Program-made: the position numbers and the translations under genes
NCBI GenBank assembly: GCA_937900975.1
Contig: CALCPC010000633.1
Coordinates: forward strand, 1 to 15,705
DNA: 15,705 bases
Reading direction: 5' to 3'
Source: an uncultured Paracoccaceae bacterium
GTDB lineage: Bacteria > Pseudomonadota > Alphaproteobacteria > Rhodobacterales > Rhodobacteraceae
Shown: one piece after another, positions 6,139-13,286 of the stretch
Layout: each line of letters begins with the position of its first letter
Position numbering within the stretch: position 1 is the stretch's first letter
The notes under the pieces: model-generated
What the model was told of the DNA's origin: nothing
What the model saw: the letters and a program-made list of their open reading frames with translations, nothing else
The model's database searches: none

Positions 6139-6693
6139 ATGATACCGCAACTGAAGCCACCCGCGCTGGAAACCAAATACTGCGCGATGGGCCCGGAATT
6201 GGCCCTGAAAGAGGGGGTAATCGAGGGCTATGCGAGCCTTTTCGGCCGCCCCGATCAGGGCGGCGATGTCGTGTCGCAAGGAGCCTATGCCCGATCCTTG
6301 GCCCGCACCGACCGCCCGGGCGGCGCGGTCAAGATGCTTTGGCAGCATGATCCGCTGCATCCCATCGGTGTCTGGACGGAGATCCGTGAGGATGTCCGGG
6401 GTTTGTACGTCCGGGGCCGGATCTTGACGGATGTGGCGCTGGGGCGGGAGGCGCTGGCGCTGCTGGAGGCGGGCGCCATAGACGGTTTGTCCATCGGTTA
6501 TCACACCGTGCGGGCAGAAAAATTGGCCGAAGGGGGCCGCAAGCTCCTTGAGGTGGATCTTTGGGAGGTGTCGGTCGTCACGTTTCCGATGCTGCCCGAA
6601 GCGCGTGTGCACGCGCCAGCAAGCCCCGCTGACGCTGCACTGGCAGAGGACCTCGCCACGGTTTTGACCGAGGCGCGGTCGCTCATAGCGTGA
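6139..6693 (+). CDS. GTA prohead protease (g4), peptidase S78 / HK97 family
   Basis: 184 aa serine protease that removes the capsid protein's N-terminal scaffolding domain during head maturation. The herpesvirus/HK97 protease fold shows EGYASLFG...GDVVSQGAY near residues 29-50, the catalytic His70 in MLWQHD and the catalytic Ser118 in DGLSIGY. Glu143 in LWEVSVVTFP is a candidate third residue. The start at ATG 6139 follows AAAGGGG closely and gives the usual family N-terminus; the in-frame ATG at 6187 is too far inside. It lies directly before its expected substrate, g5, with a 44-nt gap. RcGTA capsid is known to be N-terminally processed, consistent with this enzyme. Confidence 0.92.
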   Translation: MIPQLKPPALETKYCAMGPELALKEGVIEGYASLFGRPDQGGDVVSQGAYARSLARTDRPGGAVKMLWQHDPLHPIGVWTEIREDVRGLYVRGRILTDVALGREALALLEAGAIDGLSIGYHTVRAEKLAEGGRKLLEVDLWEVSVVTFPMLPEARVHAPASPADAALAEDLATVLTEARSLIA

Positions 6694-6724
6694 CGACGGC
6701 AAGGCCGCATGAGGCTGACATCAC

Positions 6725-6730
6725 AAAGGA
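6725..6730 (+). promoter_or_regulatory. Ribosome binding site of g5
   Basis: AAAGGA, 7 nt before ATG 6738. It is a strong match that decides for ATG 6738 over the upstream in-frame ATG at 6690, which overlaps the g4 stop. Confidence 0.65.
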
Positions 6731-6737
6731 CAATTCG

Positions 6738-7934
6738 ATGCAGAATTCAGAGACCAAATCCCGGGCAATGCCCCCCGCACCCGGCCAGCCGGCCCAGGAA
6801 GTCAAGGCCGCGATGACAGGCTTTCTGAACGATTTCAAACGGTTTCAGGGGGAAATCAAATCGCGACTCTCAGATCAGGAAAGCCGATTGTCCATGCTTG
6901 ACCGTAAGTCCCTCTCCTCCGAGCGCCCCGCCTTGTCTCGCGCGGCAGACGAGATGCCGCTGCACAAGAAGGCCTTTGGCGCCTATCTGCGCACCGGCGA
7001 CGACGATGCTCTGCGCGGCGTGGAGCTGGAGGGCAAAGCGCTGTCTACATCCGTTGCAGCGGAGGGCGGGTATCTTGTCGACCCGCAGACCGCCGAGATG
7101 ATCACCAGCGTTCTGCGGGGCGCGGCGTCGATCCGTGCGATTGCCAATGTCGTGGCTGTGGATGCGACCGCCTATGACGTTTTGGTCGATCACACCGACA
7201 TTGGGTCGGGCTGGGCATCGGAGACGGCAAACCAGACCGAGACGGCGACCCCGCAGATCGATCGTGTGTCGATCCCGCTGCATGAGCTTTCGGCGCTGCC
7301 CAAAGCGTCGCAGCGCCTTCTAGATGATAGCGCTTTTGACGTCGAGACCTGGCTGGCCGAACGGATCGCGGACAAGTTTGCGCGCGCCGAAGCGGAGGCT
7401 TTCGTCTTTGGCGACGGCGACGACAAGCCGACGGGTTTCCTGGATTATGCCGCGGTCGCGGATGACAGCTGGTCCTGGGGCTCTCTGGGCTATGTCGCAA
7501 CGGGGGCGTCGGGCGATTTCTCGGCGACCGAGCCCGCTGACGCCGTCGTGGATCTGGTCTATGCGCTTGGCGCACGCTATCGGGCCAACGCGACCTTTGT
7601 CATGAACTCCAAAACGGCGGGCGCCGTGCGGAAGATGAAGGACGCGGACGGGCGGTTCCTGTGGTCGGACGGTCTGGCCGCGGCAGAGCCTGCGCGGTTG
7701 ATGGGCTATCCCGTTTTGATCGATGAGTTCATGCCCGATATCGGCCCCGAGGCGACGGCGATTGCGTTTGGCGATTTCCGCGCCGGGTATACGATTGCAG
7801 AGCGTCCCGATCTGCGCATTCTGCGCGACCCTTTCAGCGCCAAGCCGCATGTTCTGTTTTATGCGACCAAGCGTGTGGGCGGCGATGTCAGCGATTTCGC
7901 GGCGATCAAGCTGTTGAAATTCGGCGTAAGCTGA
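6738..7934 (+). CDS. GTA major capsid protein (g5), HK97 fold
   Basis: 398-aa shell protein of the head. Residues 1-100 are Gln/Glu/Lys-rich, with a predicted helix (NDFKRFQGEIKSRLSDQESR), and correspond to the scaffolding delta domain. The conserved core begins near ALSTSVAAEGGYLVDPQTAE (101-120), the usual phage capsid motif. The RcGTA protein is known to lose about 100 N-terminal residues, so cleavage by g4 near Lys100-Ala101 is likely here. Further family landmarks include FGDGDDKPTGFLDY, MNSKTAGAVRKMKD and the end LLKFGVS. The start at ATG 6738 has an AAAGGA site; the first 16 codons of the longer frame from 6690 are rejected. It is followed by a 267-bp structured spacer and so ends the g3-g5 head block. 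Confidence 0.96.
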   Translation: MQNSETKSRAMPPAPGQPAQEVKAAMTGFLNDFKRFQGEIKSRLSDQESRLSMLDRKSLSSERPALSRAADEMPLHKKAFGAYLRTGDDDALRGVELEGKALSTSVAAEGGYLVDPQTAEMITSVLRGAASIRAIANVVAVDATAYDVLVDHTDIGSGWASETANQTETATPQIDRVSIPLHELSALPKASQRLLDDSAFDVETWLAERIADKFARAEAEAFVFGDGDDKPTGFLDYAAVADDSWSWGSLGYVATGASGDFSATEPADAVVDLVYALGARYRANATFVMNSKTAGAVRKMKDADGRFLWSDGLAAAEPARLMGYPVLIDEFMPDIGPEATAIAFGDFRAGYTIAERPDLRILRDPFSAKPHVLFYATKRVGGDVSDFAAIKLLKFGVS

Positions 7935-7947
7935 TCGGTTTGACGGC

Positions 7948-7995
7948 GGCGTCGGACCGAGGGGCGGGCTGACGCGCGCAGTCCGGTCCGGCGCC
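7948..7995 (+). other. Long stem-loop 3' of the capsid gene
   Basis: 12-bp imperfect stem (7948-7959 with 7984-7995, one G-U pair) around a 24-nt GC-rich loop, starting 14 nt after the g5 stop. No T-tract follows. This is a plausible 3' stabiliser that would let capsid mRNA outlast the downstream adaptor messages. Confidence 0.55.
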
Positions 7996-8123
7996 CGATA
8001 GCGCGGTGTAATCAGCGCGATGTGCCACCGCTGCCCGATACCGTGGATGGTCTTGGGGGACGGGGTGCGTGAGGGCCAAAACGCCGCCCGAAACGCTGTC
8101 ACCGGTGTGTGGTTTGCTGGCTT

Positions 8124-8147
8124 GGGACGCCCCCTTTGGGGCGTTCC
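8124..8147 (+). other. Stem-loop upstream of g6
   Basis: 10-bp stem (8124-8133 with 8138-8147, one G-U pair) with loop CTTT. No T run follows, so it is not a classical terminator. The remainder of 7935-8201 holds no convincing gene: a 61-codon frame at 8020-8205 has no ribosome binding site or family resemblance. Confidence 0.5.
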
Positions 8148-8201
8148 ATCTGACCCAATCCAGGGCCTTGGCGCGCGCGCCGGCCCAAGCGGGAGACCCT
8201 T

Positions 8202-8792
8202 ATGAATCTGACCGAGAGCACGTCGCCGGCGGCGGCGGCCTATCCTGTGCGCGCCTTGGCCGACCATCTGCGCGTTGGCACGGGGTTTTCCGACGATGGC
8301 GCGCAGGACGGGTTGCTAGAGATCTGCGCCCGCGCGGCCATGTCCGCCATTGAGGCGCGTACCGGCAAAGTCCTGCTGGAGCGCAGTTTCTTGTGGGAGC
8401 TGGGGCGCTGGGCCGCGCCCCCGCGTCAGGGGTTGCCGGTGGCACCCGTCAGCGCGGTGAGCGCTGTCACCTTGGTTGCGAGCGACGGCAGTGAGACGGA
8501 AGTTTCGGCCGATCTTTACACCCTGCGGCCTGACAGCCTGCGGCCCGAAATCGTGGCAAGCGCTTTGCCCCCGGTGCCGCATCTTGGCACGGTTCGGATC
8601 GCTTTTGTCGCGGGGTATGGCCCGGTTTGGGAGGATAGCCCCGCCGATATGCGCCAAGCGGTGCTGATGCTGGCCGCCCATTTCTATGAGCATCGCGGCA
8701 CGGACGGGCCCGCGGCGGCGACGTTGCCCTTTGGCGTTCTGGCGCTGATCGATCGGTTTCGGCCGCTGCGCCTTGCGGGGGATGGCTTGTGA
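8202..8792 (+). CDS. GTA head-tail connector / adaptor (g6)
   Basis: 196-aa protein of the phage head-tail connector group (phiE125 gp8-like), expected to bind under the portal ring. The N-terminal half is helical with the conserved YPVRALADHLRVGTGFSDDG and ARAAMSAIEARTGKVLLERS segments. A beta-rich middle follows (LPVAPVSAVSAVTLV), then FVAGYG and the helix DMRQAVLMLAAHFYEHRG at about residues 148-165. ATG 8202 has GGGAGA 5 nt upstream. The stop overlaps the GTG start of g7. The assignment combines family sequence pattern and cluster position; exact placement in the particle is inferred from RcGTA. Confidence 0.88.
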   Translation: MNLTESTSPAAAAYPVRALADHLRVGTGFSDDGAQDGLLEICARAAMSAIEARTGKVLLERSFLWELGRWAAPPRQGLPVAPVSAVSAVTLVASDGSETEVSADLYTLRPDSLRPEIVASALPPVPHLGTVRIAFVAGYGPVWEDSPADMRQAVLMLAAHFYEHRGTDGPAAATLPFGVLALIDRFRPLRLAGDGL

Positions 8793-9127
8793 AAAAACCT
8801 GTGATGAACCGCAAGCTGATCTTGGAGGAGCGCGTCGACGTCCCGAACGGGGGGGGCGGGTTCGATGTGACTTGGTCCAGCCTCGGCACGGTTTGGGCAG
8901 AGCTTCGCGCCCGCACGGGCACCGAGGCCGTTGTCGCCGGCGCCGACCGGACGCGGCAACGCTATCGCGTGGTGGTTCGCGGCACCCCTTATGGCGCGCC
9001 ATCCCGGCCACGGCCCGATCAGCGGTTTCGCGAGGGGGCGCGTGTTTATCCGATCTTCGCGGTGACCGAGTTTGACCGTGATGGCCATTACATCATTTGC
9101 GACTGCGAGGTGGGGGCCCTGACATGA
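8789..9127 (+). CDS. GTA head-tail joining protein / stopper (g7)
   Basis: 112 aa, of the phage head-tail joining family (SPP1 gp16-like beta barrel). It is predicted to sit between connector and tail terminator and to close the DNA channel. The pattern WSSLGTVWAELRARTGTEAV, then RYRVVVRGTPY and YIICDCEVGAL at the C-terminus, is characteristic. The start is GTG 8789, overlapping the g6 stop as GTGA, with GGGGGA 6 nt upstream. The ATG at 8804 is an alternative but has no ribosome binding site. The stop overlaps g8 as ATGA. Confidence 0.88.
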   Translation: MKKPVMNRKLILEERVDVPNGGGGFDVTWSSLGTVWAELRARTGTEAVVAGADRTRQRYRVVVRGTPYGAPSRPRPDQRFREGARVYPIFAVTEFDRDGHYIICDCEVGALT

Positions 9128-9546
9128 GTTACGCTTTGTCCGAACCCCTGCAGGTTGCGGTCTACAACCGGCTTTTGAGCAGTCCGGCCGTGACCAGCAT
9201 CGTGGGCACCGCCATCTACGACACACCGCCGCCGGGAGAGCCCTATACCTTGCCGCCGACCCATGTGACGCTGGGGGAAGAGCGTGCAAGACCCGCGTCC
9301 AGCGCGACGCACAAGGCGGCGTTCCACGATTTCAACGTGACCGTCCACACCGACCATGAGGGGTTTTCGGAGGCAAAGCTTGCGGCGGCCGAAATCTGTC
9401 TGGCGTTGGATGACGCGCCGCTTGCGTTGTCGCGGGGCCATCTTGTCAGCCTGCGCTTTTTGTCGGCCCGCGCCGAACGCAACACGGCGCGCCGCCCGCG
9501 CCGGGTCGTGTTGCGGTTTCGCGCGCATCTAGAGGACGCGGCCTAG
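9124..9546 (+). CDS. GTA tail terminator / completion protein (g8), DUF3168
   Basis: 140 aa. DUF3168 pattern: MSYALSEPLQVAVYNRLLS at the N-terminus, then VGTAIYDTPPPG, PPTHVTLGEE and HDFNVTVHTDHEGFSEAKLA. These small alpha/beta proteins cap the tail tube and join it to the head. The start at ATG 9124 is set by the ATGA overlap with g7; the earlier in-frame GTG at 9097 gives an atypical leader. It is the last gene of the g6-g8 block and is followed by a 182-bp structured gap. Confidence 0.88.
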   Translation: MSYALSEPLQVAVYNRLLSSPAVTSIVGTAIYDTPPPGEPYTLPPTHVTLGEERARPASSATHKAAFHDFNVTVHTDHEGFSEAKLAAAEICLALDDAPLALSRGHLVSLRFLSARAERNTARRPRRVVLRFRAHLEDAA

Positions 9547-9581
9547 CCCAGGCTTCCCCCCTGAGCGTCCCGTACCCAACC

Positions 9582-9650
9582 CGATGGTGGCGCCGAGGTC
9601 ATTGGCCGAGGGCGCCCCGCCGGGCGGTGAGAGGCCCCAGACCACCATCG
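9582..9650 (+). repeat. Perfect 9-bp inverted repeat enclosing a structured 51-nt loop, before g9
   Basis: CGATGGTGG (9582-9590) is the exact reverse complement of CCACCATCG (9642-9650). The enclosed segment contains further self-complementary GC blocks (for example CCGCC/GGCGG at 9616-9626). It lies in the leader of the tail-tube gene. No coding frame was supported here. Confidence 0.6.
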
Positions 9651-9662
9651 CATGACGATTGA

Positions 9663-9704
9663 GGCCCGCCCCGGGCCCTGTTCCACGCGCCCGGCTTCGG
9701 GTGC
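9663..9704 (+). other. Two further stem-loops in the g9 leader
   Basis: GGCCCG 9663-9668 pairs with CGGGCC 9672-9677 (CCC loop). GCGCCCG 9687-9693 pairs with CGGGTGC 9698-9704 (GCTT loop, one G-U). Neither has a T-tract. Together with the larger inverted repeat they fill most of 9547-9728. Confidence 0.45.
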
Positions 9705-9715
9705 TGCGACCACAT

Positions 9716-9722
9716 GAGAGGA
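9716..9722 (+). promoter_or_regulatory. Ribosome binding site of g9
   Basis: GAGAGGA, 6 nt before ATG 9729. It is a strong site lying just beyond the hairpins and decides for ATG 9729 over ATG 9714. Confidence 0.65.
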
Positions 9723-9728
9723 CCCCAA

Positions 9729-10142
9729 ATGGTAGCGCAATCAGGCAAGGATCTTTTGATCAAGATCGATATGACCGGCAGCGGCAGTTTCGAGACGGTG
9801 GCGGGGTTGCGCGCAACGCGGATCACGTTCAACGCCGAGCCCGTCGATGTGACCAATCTGCAAAGCGCGGGCGGCTGGCGGGAGCTTTTGGCGGGCACGG
9901 GCGTGCGCTCAGCGGCGATTTCGGGGTCTGGCGTCTTTCTTGACGCGAGCACCGACGACCGGGCGCGGCAGATCTTTTTCGATGGCCAGATCCCGGATTT
10001 TCAGGTGGTTATCCCAAGTTTCGGCACGGTGGAGGGCCCGTTCCAGATCACGGCAATCGAGTATTCCGGCAGCCATGATGGCGAAGCTGTTTACGAGCTG
10101 TCTTTGTCTTCGGCCGGGCAACTGACCTTTGTGGCGGCCTGA
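9729..10142 (+). CDS. GTA major tail (tube) protein (g9), TP901-1 family
   Basis: 137 aa, forming the stacked rings of the tail tube. Family features are MVAQSGKDLLIKIDMTGSGS at the N-terminus, GLRATRITFNAEPVDVTNLQ, a GWRELLAGTGVRSAAISGSG strand-turn region and the C-terminal strand AVYELSLSSAGQLTFVAA. Its length and beta-rich pattern fit TP901-1-type major tail proteins. The start at 9729 is supported by GAGAGGA. The stop overlaps the g10 start (TGATG). Being needed in many copies, it is a reasonable place for a dedicated structured leader. Confidence 0.93.
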   Translation: MVAQSGKDLLIKIDMTGSGSFETVAGLRATRITFNAEPVDVTNLQSAGGWRELLAGTGVRSAAISGSGVFLDASTDDRARQIFFDGQIPDFQVVIPSFGTVEGPFQITAIEYSGSHDGEAVYELSLSSAGQLTFVAA

Positions 10143-10450
10143 TGGAGAACCCCTATCGCGGTGAGGTTGCGCTGACGGTCAATGGTGAGCGGCGGATCAT
10201 GCGCCTATCGCTTGGCCGGCTTGCGGCGCTTGAGGCGCGGCTAGAGGCGGGATCGCTTCTGGAGTTGGTTGCGCGGTTCGAGGATGGCCGCTTTTCAACC
10301 GCCGATCTGGTCGCGCTGATTGCCGCGGGGCTTGGCGCCTCTCCAGAGGAGGTGCTGGAGGCTGAGATTGGCGGCGGCCCGGTTGCGGCGGCGCGTTCGG
10401 CGGCTGCGCTTTTGAAAGCCACCTTCATGCCGCCTGAGGATGAACCATGA
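10142..10450 (+). CDS. GTA tail assembly chaperone (g10), GTA family protein
   Basis: 102 aa, in the position of RcGTA g10 and matching the GTA/TAC_11 type: MENPYRGEVALTVNGERRIM, then LGRLAALEARLEAGSLLEL and DLVALIAAGLGASPEEV. Such chaperones bind tape measure before tube assembly. The start overlaps the g9 stop (TGATG) and the stop overlaps g10.1 (ATGA), so translation is coupled on both sides. Function is inferred from family and position. Confidence 0.85.
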   Translation: MENPYRGEVALTVNGERRIMRLSLGRLAALEARLEAGSLLELVARFEDGRFSTADLVALIAAGLGASPEEVLEAEIGGGPVAAARSAAALLKATFMPPEDEP

Positions 10451-10647
10451 GCCGGGTGGCCTGGCCGAAGCTGATGGATTTGGGGCTTCGCCGGCTTGGC
10501 CTGGCGCCGCACGAATTCTGGGATCTGACGCCGGCGGAGTTGATTTTTCTTGTCGGCACCGCCGGCGCGGACCCCGGTGTGCTGACGCGGTCGGGGCTTG
10601 ATGCGCTGATGAAGCAATTTCCCGACACCCCAAAGGAGGACCGATGA
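10447..10647 (+). CDS. Second tail assembly chaperone (g10.1), TAC_6 type
   Basis: 66 aa. The pattern LGLRRLGLAPHEFWDLTPAE followed by a helix (residues about 7-34) is the signature of the small TAC_6 phage chaperones (formerly DUF2376). In lambda-like phages the second chaperone part is made by frameshifting. Here it is a separate gene with its own ATG and ATGA overlaps on both sides (g10 and g11). No slippery heptamer was recognised near the g10 end. Confidence 0.85.
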   Translation: MSRVAWPKLMDLGLRRLGLAPHEFWDLTPAELIFLVGTAGADPGVLTRSGLDALMKQFPDTPKEDR

Positions 10648-11294
10648 CCGATCTTGTGACCGATCTCGACGCATTCGAGCGCAGGCTTGAGGAGTTGGAG
10701 ACCAGCATCGGTTCTGCCGACGCGATGGCCGCTGCGTTTCGCGCGGAGATGGAAGATGTGTCGGTGTCGATGAAGTCGGCCTCGACCAATGCGTCAAGCC
10801 TGTCGCGGTCCGTCGGCACGACCCTCAAGAACGCGTTCACAGATTTGATCTTTGACGGTGCCCGCGCCTCTGACGTCTTGGCTCAGATCGGGAAATCGCT
10901 GACCGGATCGGTTCTAAGCGCGGCGTTAAAACCGGTTTCCAGCGCAATTGGCGGGGCGATCACCGCGGGGCTTTTCGGAGGTGCCTTCGCCAAGGGTGCG
11001 GTTGTCAGCCAGGGCCGTGTGGAAGCGTTCGCAACCGGCGGGATCGTCACGGGGCCGACGCTGTTCCCCATGGCGCGGGGGCGTACCGGGCTGATGGGCG
11101 AGGCGGGACCCGAAGCGATTATGCCGCTGAAGCGGGGCGCGGACGGCCGGCTTGGGGTCGCGGCCTCGGGCGGGCAGACGGTCAATGTGACCATGAACGT
11201 CTCAACCCCCGATACGGCAGGCTTTCAAAAGGCGCGGGGTCAGATCGCGGCGCAGATGAGCCGCGCGCTCAGCCGCTCTCGCCGCAATCTTTAG
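10644..11294 (+). CDS. GTA tape measure protein (g11), short
   Basis: 216 aa, setting tail length. The N-terminal 60 residues form a charged helix (DAFERRLEELETSIGS and onward). Next come an amphipathic/hydrophobic Ala-Gly stretch (SAIGGAITAGLFGGAFAKGA, about 106-125) and the typical C-terminal tape-measure motif ATGGIVTGPTLFPMARG plus GEAGPEAIMPL. Compared with phage tape measures of many hundreds of residues it is very short, as in RcGTA, consistent with a short tail. The C-terminus is basic (SRALSRSRRNL). The start is coupled to g10.1 (ATGA). Confidence 0.9.
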   Translation: MTDLVTDLDAFERRLEELETSIGSADAMAAAFRAEMEDVSVSMKSASTNASSLSRSVGTTLKNAFTDLIFDGARASDVLAQIGKSLTGSVLSAALKPVSSAIGGAITAGLFGGAFAKGAVVSQGRVEAFATGGIVTGPTLFPMARGRTGLMGEAGPEAIMPLKRGADGRLGVAASGGQTVNVTMNVSTPDTAGFQKARGQIAAQMSRALSRSRRNL

Positions 11295-11324
11295 GCTTTT
11301 GGGCCGTATTTGGGGGCATCCCTT

Positions 11325-11957
11325 ATGAATTTTCACGAAGAACGCTTTCCGGCGACCTTGTCCTTTGGATCCATCGGAGGGCCCGAGCGACGGACCGAAA
11401 TTGTCGGCCTTTCCAATGGGTTTGAGGAGCGCAACACGCCATGGGCCCATTCGCGGCGGCGCTATGATGCGGGGATCGGCGTCCGCTCTTTGGATGATTT
11501 GGAGACGCTGGTTGCGTTTTTCGAGGCCCGTCAGGGGCAGTTGATCGGCTTCCGGTGGAAGGACTGGACCGACTATAAATCCTGCGTGCCATCGGCTGAG
11601 CCTGCACCGACCGATCAGCTTATGGGGCACGGGGACGGCGCAAGAACGGCCTTTGCGCTGACCAAGAACTACCGCTCTGGTGCGTTCACCTATCAGCGGC
11701 TGATCGCAAAGCCCGTGGCGGGTACGCTGAGCGTCGCATTGGCTGGCGACACGGTGCGTCATGACGTGCATTACACCTGCGATCTGGCGACCGGTGAGAT
11801 CGTTTTCGCAGAACCCCCGCCGCCAGAAATCGAAGTGACGGCGGGGTATGAATTCGATGTGCCGGTGCGGTTTGACACCGACCGGATCGAGACCAGCGTC
11901 GCGCGTTTTTCGGCAGGAGAGATGCCATCGGTGCCTGTGGTCGAGGTGCGGGTCTGA
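11325..11957 (+). CDS. GTA distal tail protein (g12), DUF2460
   Basis: 210 aa. DUF2460 signature: FHEERFPATLSFGSIGGPER, then GFEERNTPWAHSRRRYDAG, RSLDDLETLVAFFEARQGQL and GFRWKDWTDYKSC, a set highly conserved in GTA clusters. In the particle it forms the ring joining tube to hub (Dit-like; placement inferred from RcGTA). ATG 11325 with GGGGG 8 nt upstream is preferred to TTG 11310. A 30-nt gap follows g11. The stop overlaps g13 (TGATG). Confidence 0.9.
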   Translation: MNFHEERFPATLSFGSIGGPERRTEIVGLSNGFEERNTPWAHSRRRYDAGIGVRSLDDLETLVAFFEARQGQLIGFRWKDWTDYKSCVPSAEPAPTDQLMGHGDGARTAFALTKNYRSGAFTYQRLIAKPVAGTLSVALAGDTVRHDVHYTCDLATGEIVFAEPPPPEIEVTAGYEFDVPVRFDTDRIETSVARFSAGEMPSVPVVEVRV

Positions 11958-12868
11958 TGTTGGAGATGACAGACAGCCTTGGCGCGCATCTTGCCTCTGG
12001 TGCGACGACACTGACGCGGTGCTGGCGTGTGACGCGCCAGGATGGCCTGGTTTTTGGGTTTACGGATCACGACCGCGATTTGGCGTTCGATGGCACTGTG
12101 TTCGAGGCGAGCACCGGCATGGACGCCGCCACATTGGACGCCGCGCTGGGCCTGAGTGTGGACAATGCCGCAGCGCTTGGCGCGTTGTCGGCGGTTGGAC
12201 TGACTGAGGAGGATATTCTGGTCGGGCGTTTTGACGATGCGTCGGTCGAACATTGGTGGGTGAACTGGCAGGCGCCAGAGGATCGGATCCTTGTCCTTCG
12301 GGGCGCGTTGGGTGAGGTGCGCCAGCAGGGGAACGCCTTTGAAGCGGAGCTTCGCGGGATCTCGGAAGCGTTGAACCGCCCGCTTGGCCGCGCGTTCAGC
12401 CGCACATGCGGGGCGGCGTTTGGAGACTCTTCCTGCGGCATAGATCCTTTGGACCCAGCGTACTCGGCCGAAGACACAGTCACAACCGCGCTGGACGGCG
12501 CGGTGGTCGTGGCGCGTGGGCTCGACGCTTTTGCCGAGGGTTGGTTTTCCTTCGGGGTGCTCGATTGGCAAAGCGGCAGCAATCAGGGGCTGCGCGCGAT
12601 GATCAAGCAGGATCTGCGCATCGCGGGCACGCGGCGGCTGGAATTGTGGGAAACGCCGCCGCTGCCGCCAGCGCTGGGCGACCGGTTTCGCGTGACGGCG
12701 GGCTGCGATGGGACGGCCGCGACATGCCGTGTGAAGTTCGACAACTTCCTCAATTTTCGCGGTTTTCCGCATATTCCGGGGGAGGATTGGGTGACCGCCT
12801 ATCCGCGCAGCGGCGACGTTCATGAAGGCGGAACGCGGGGGGGTGGGGCCAATGGCGACACCTGCTGA
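11957..12868 (+). CDS. GTA tail hub protein (g13), DUF2163 / BR0599 family, four-Cys domain
   Basis: 303 aa. The N-terminal DUF2163 region shows TRCWRVTRQDGLVFGFTDHD and NWQAPED, and the C-terminal BR0599-type domain ends near FPHIPGEDWVTAYPRSGD. Four cysteines stand out: Cys151 and Cys160 (TCGAAFGDSSC) and Cys250 and Cys257 (GCDGTAATC). Their spacing of 9 and 7 resembles the lambda gpL tail-tip domain, reported to bind an iron-sulfur cluster, so a cluster here is likely. It sits between Dit and peptidase genes, as expected for a hub. Start overlaps g12; the last 17 nt overlap g14. Confidence 0.9.
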   Translation: MLEMTDSLGAHLASGATTLTRCWRVTRQDGLVFGFTDHDRDLAFDGTVFEASTGMDAATLDAALGLSVDNAAALGALSAVGLTEEDILVGRFDDASVEHWWVNWQAPEDRILVLRGALGEVRQQGNAFEAELRGISEALNRPLGRAFSRTCGAAFGDSSCGIDPLDPAYSAEDTVTTALDGAVVVARGLDAFAEGWFSFGVLDWQSGSNQGLRAMIKQDLRIAGTRRLELWETPPLPPALGDRFRVTAGCDGTAATCRVKFDNFLNFRGFPHIPGEDWVTAYPRSGDVHEGGTRGGGANGDTC

Positions 12869-13283
12869 GATCGTGGCCGAGGCGCGGCGTTGGCTCGGCA
12901 CGCCCTACGTTCATCAGGCGAGCTGTGCCGGGGCTGGCGCGGATTGCTTGGGCCTTGTGCGGGGCGTTTGGCGCGCCTGTGCGGGGCCGGAGCCCGAGAC
13001 TGTGCCAGCCTATACCTGGGATTGGTCCGAGACCGATGGGGTGGAGCGGTTGCTTGCGGCGGCGGCACGGCATTTTGAGCCCGTCGGCGAAGCGGCGCCG
13101 GGGGATGTTTTGATATTTCGCATGCGCGCGGGCGGTGTTGCCAAGCACATGGGGATACTGAGCGCCGCGACGCCGCCGGCGTTCATCCATTCCTACACGC
13201 GCGCGGGCGTCGTCGAGGCGGCGTTGTCGGACGCCTGGGCGCGGCGCATCGCGGGCATCTTTCGATTTCGAAACGGGGAGTGA
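12852..13283 (+). CDS. GTA cell-wall peptidase (g14), NlpC/P60 family
   Basis: 143-aa cysteine peptidase predicted to cut peptidoglycan peptides at the tail tip during DNA entry. Catalytic residues: Cys32 in GADCLGLV, His99 in AKHMGIL and a third polar residue, probably His113 in FIHSYT. WLGTPYVHQASC at residues 14-25 is the typical phage NlpC lead-in. No signal peptide, consistent with delivery in the particle. ATG 12852 is chosen because G-rich sequence precedes it and it gives the family N-terminus MATPAEIVAEARRWLGTP; ATG 12822 would add 10 atypical residues. It overlaps g13 by 17 nt and ends 3 nt before g15. Confidence 0.93.
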   Translation: MATPAEIVAEARRWLGTPYVHQASCAGAGADCLGLVRGVWRACAGPEPETVPAYTWDWSETDGVERLLAAAARHFEPVGEAAPGDVLIFRMRAGGVAKHMGILSAATPPAFIHSYTRAGVVEAALSDAWARRIAGIFRFRNGE

Positions 13284-13286
13284 CTG

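Noticed and set aside
8020..8205. A 61-codon plus-strand frame in the g5-g6 spacer
   Set aside because: No ribosome binding site, no family resemblance, and it overlaps the strong stem-loop and the g6 start.
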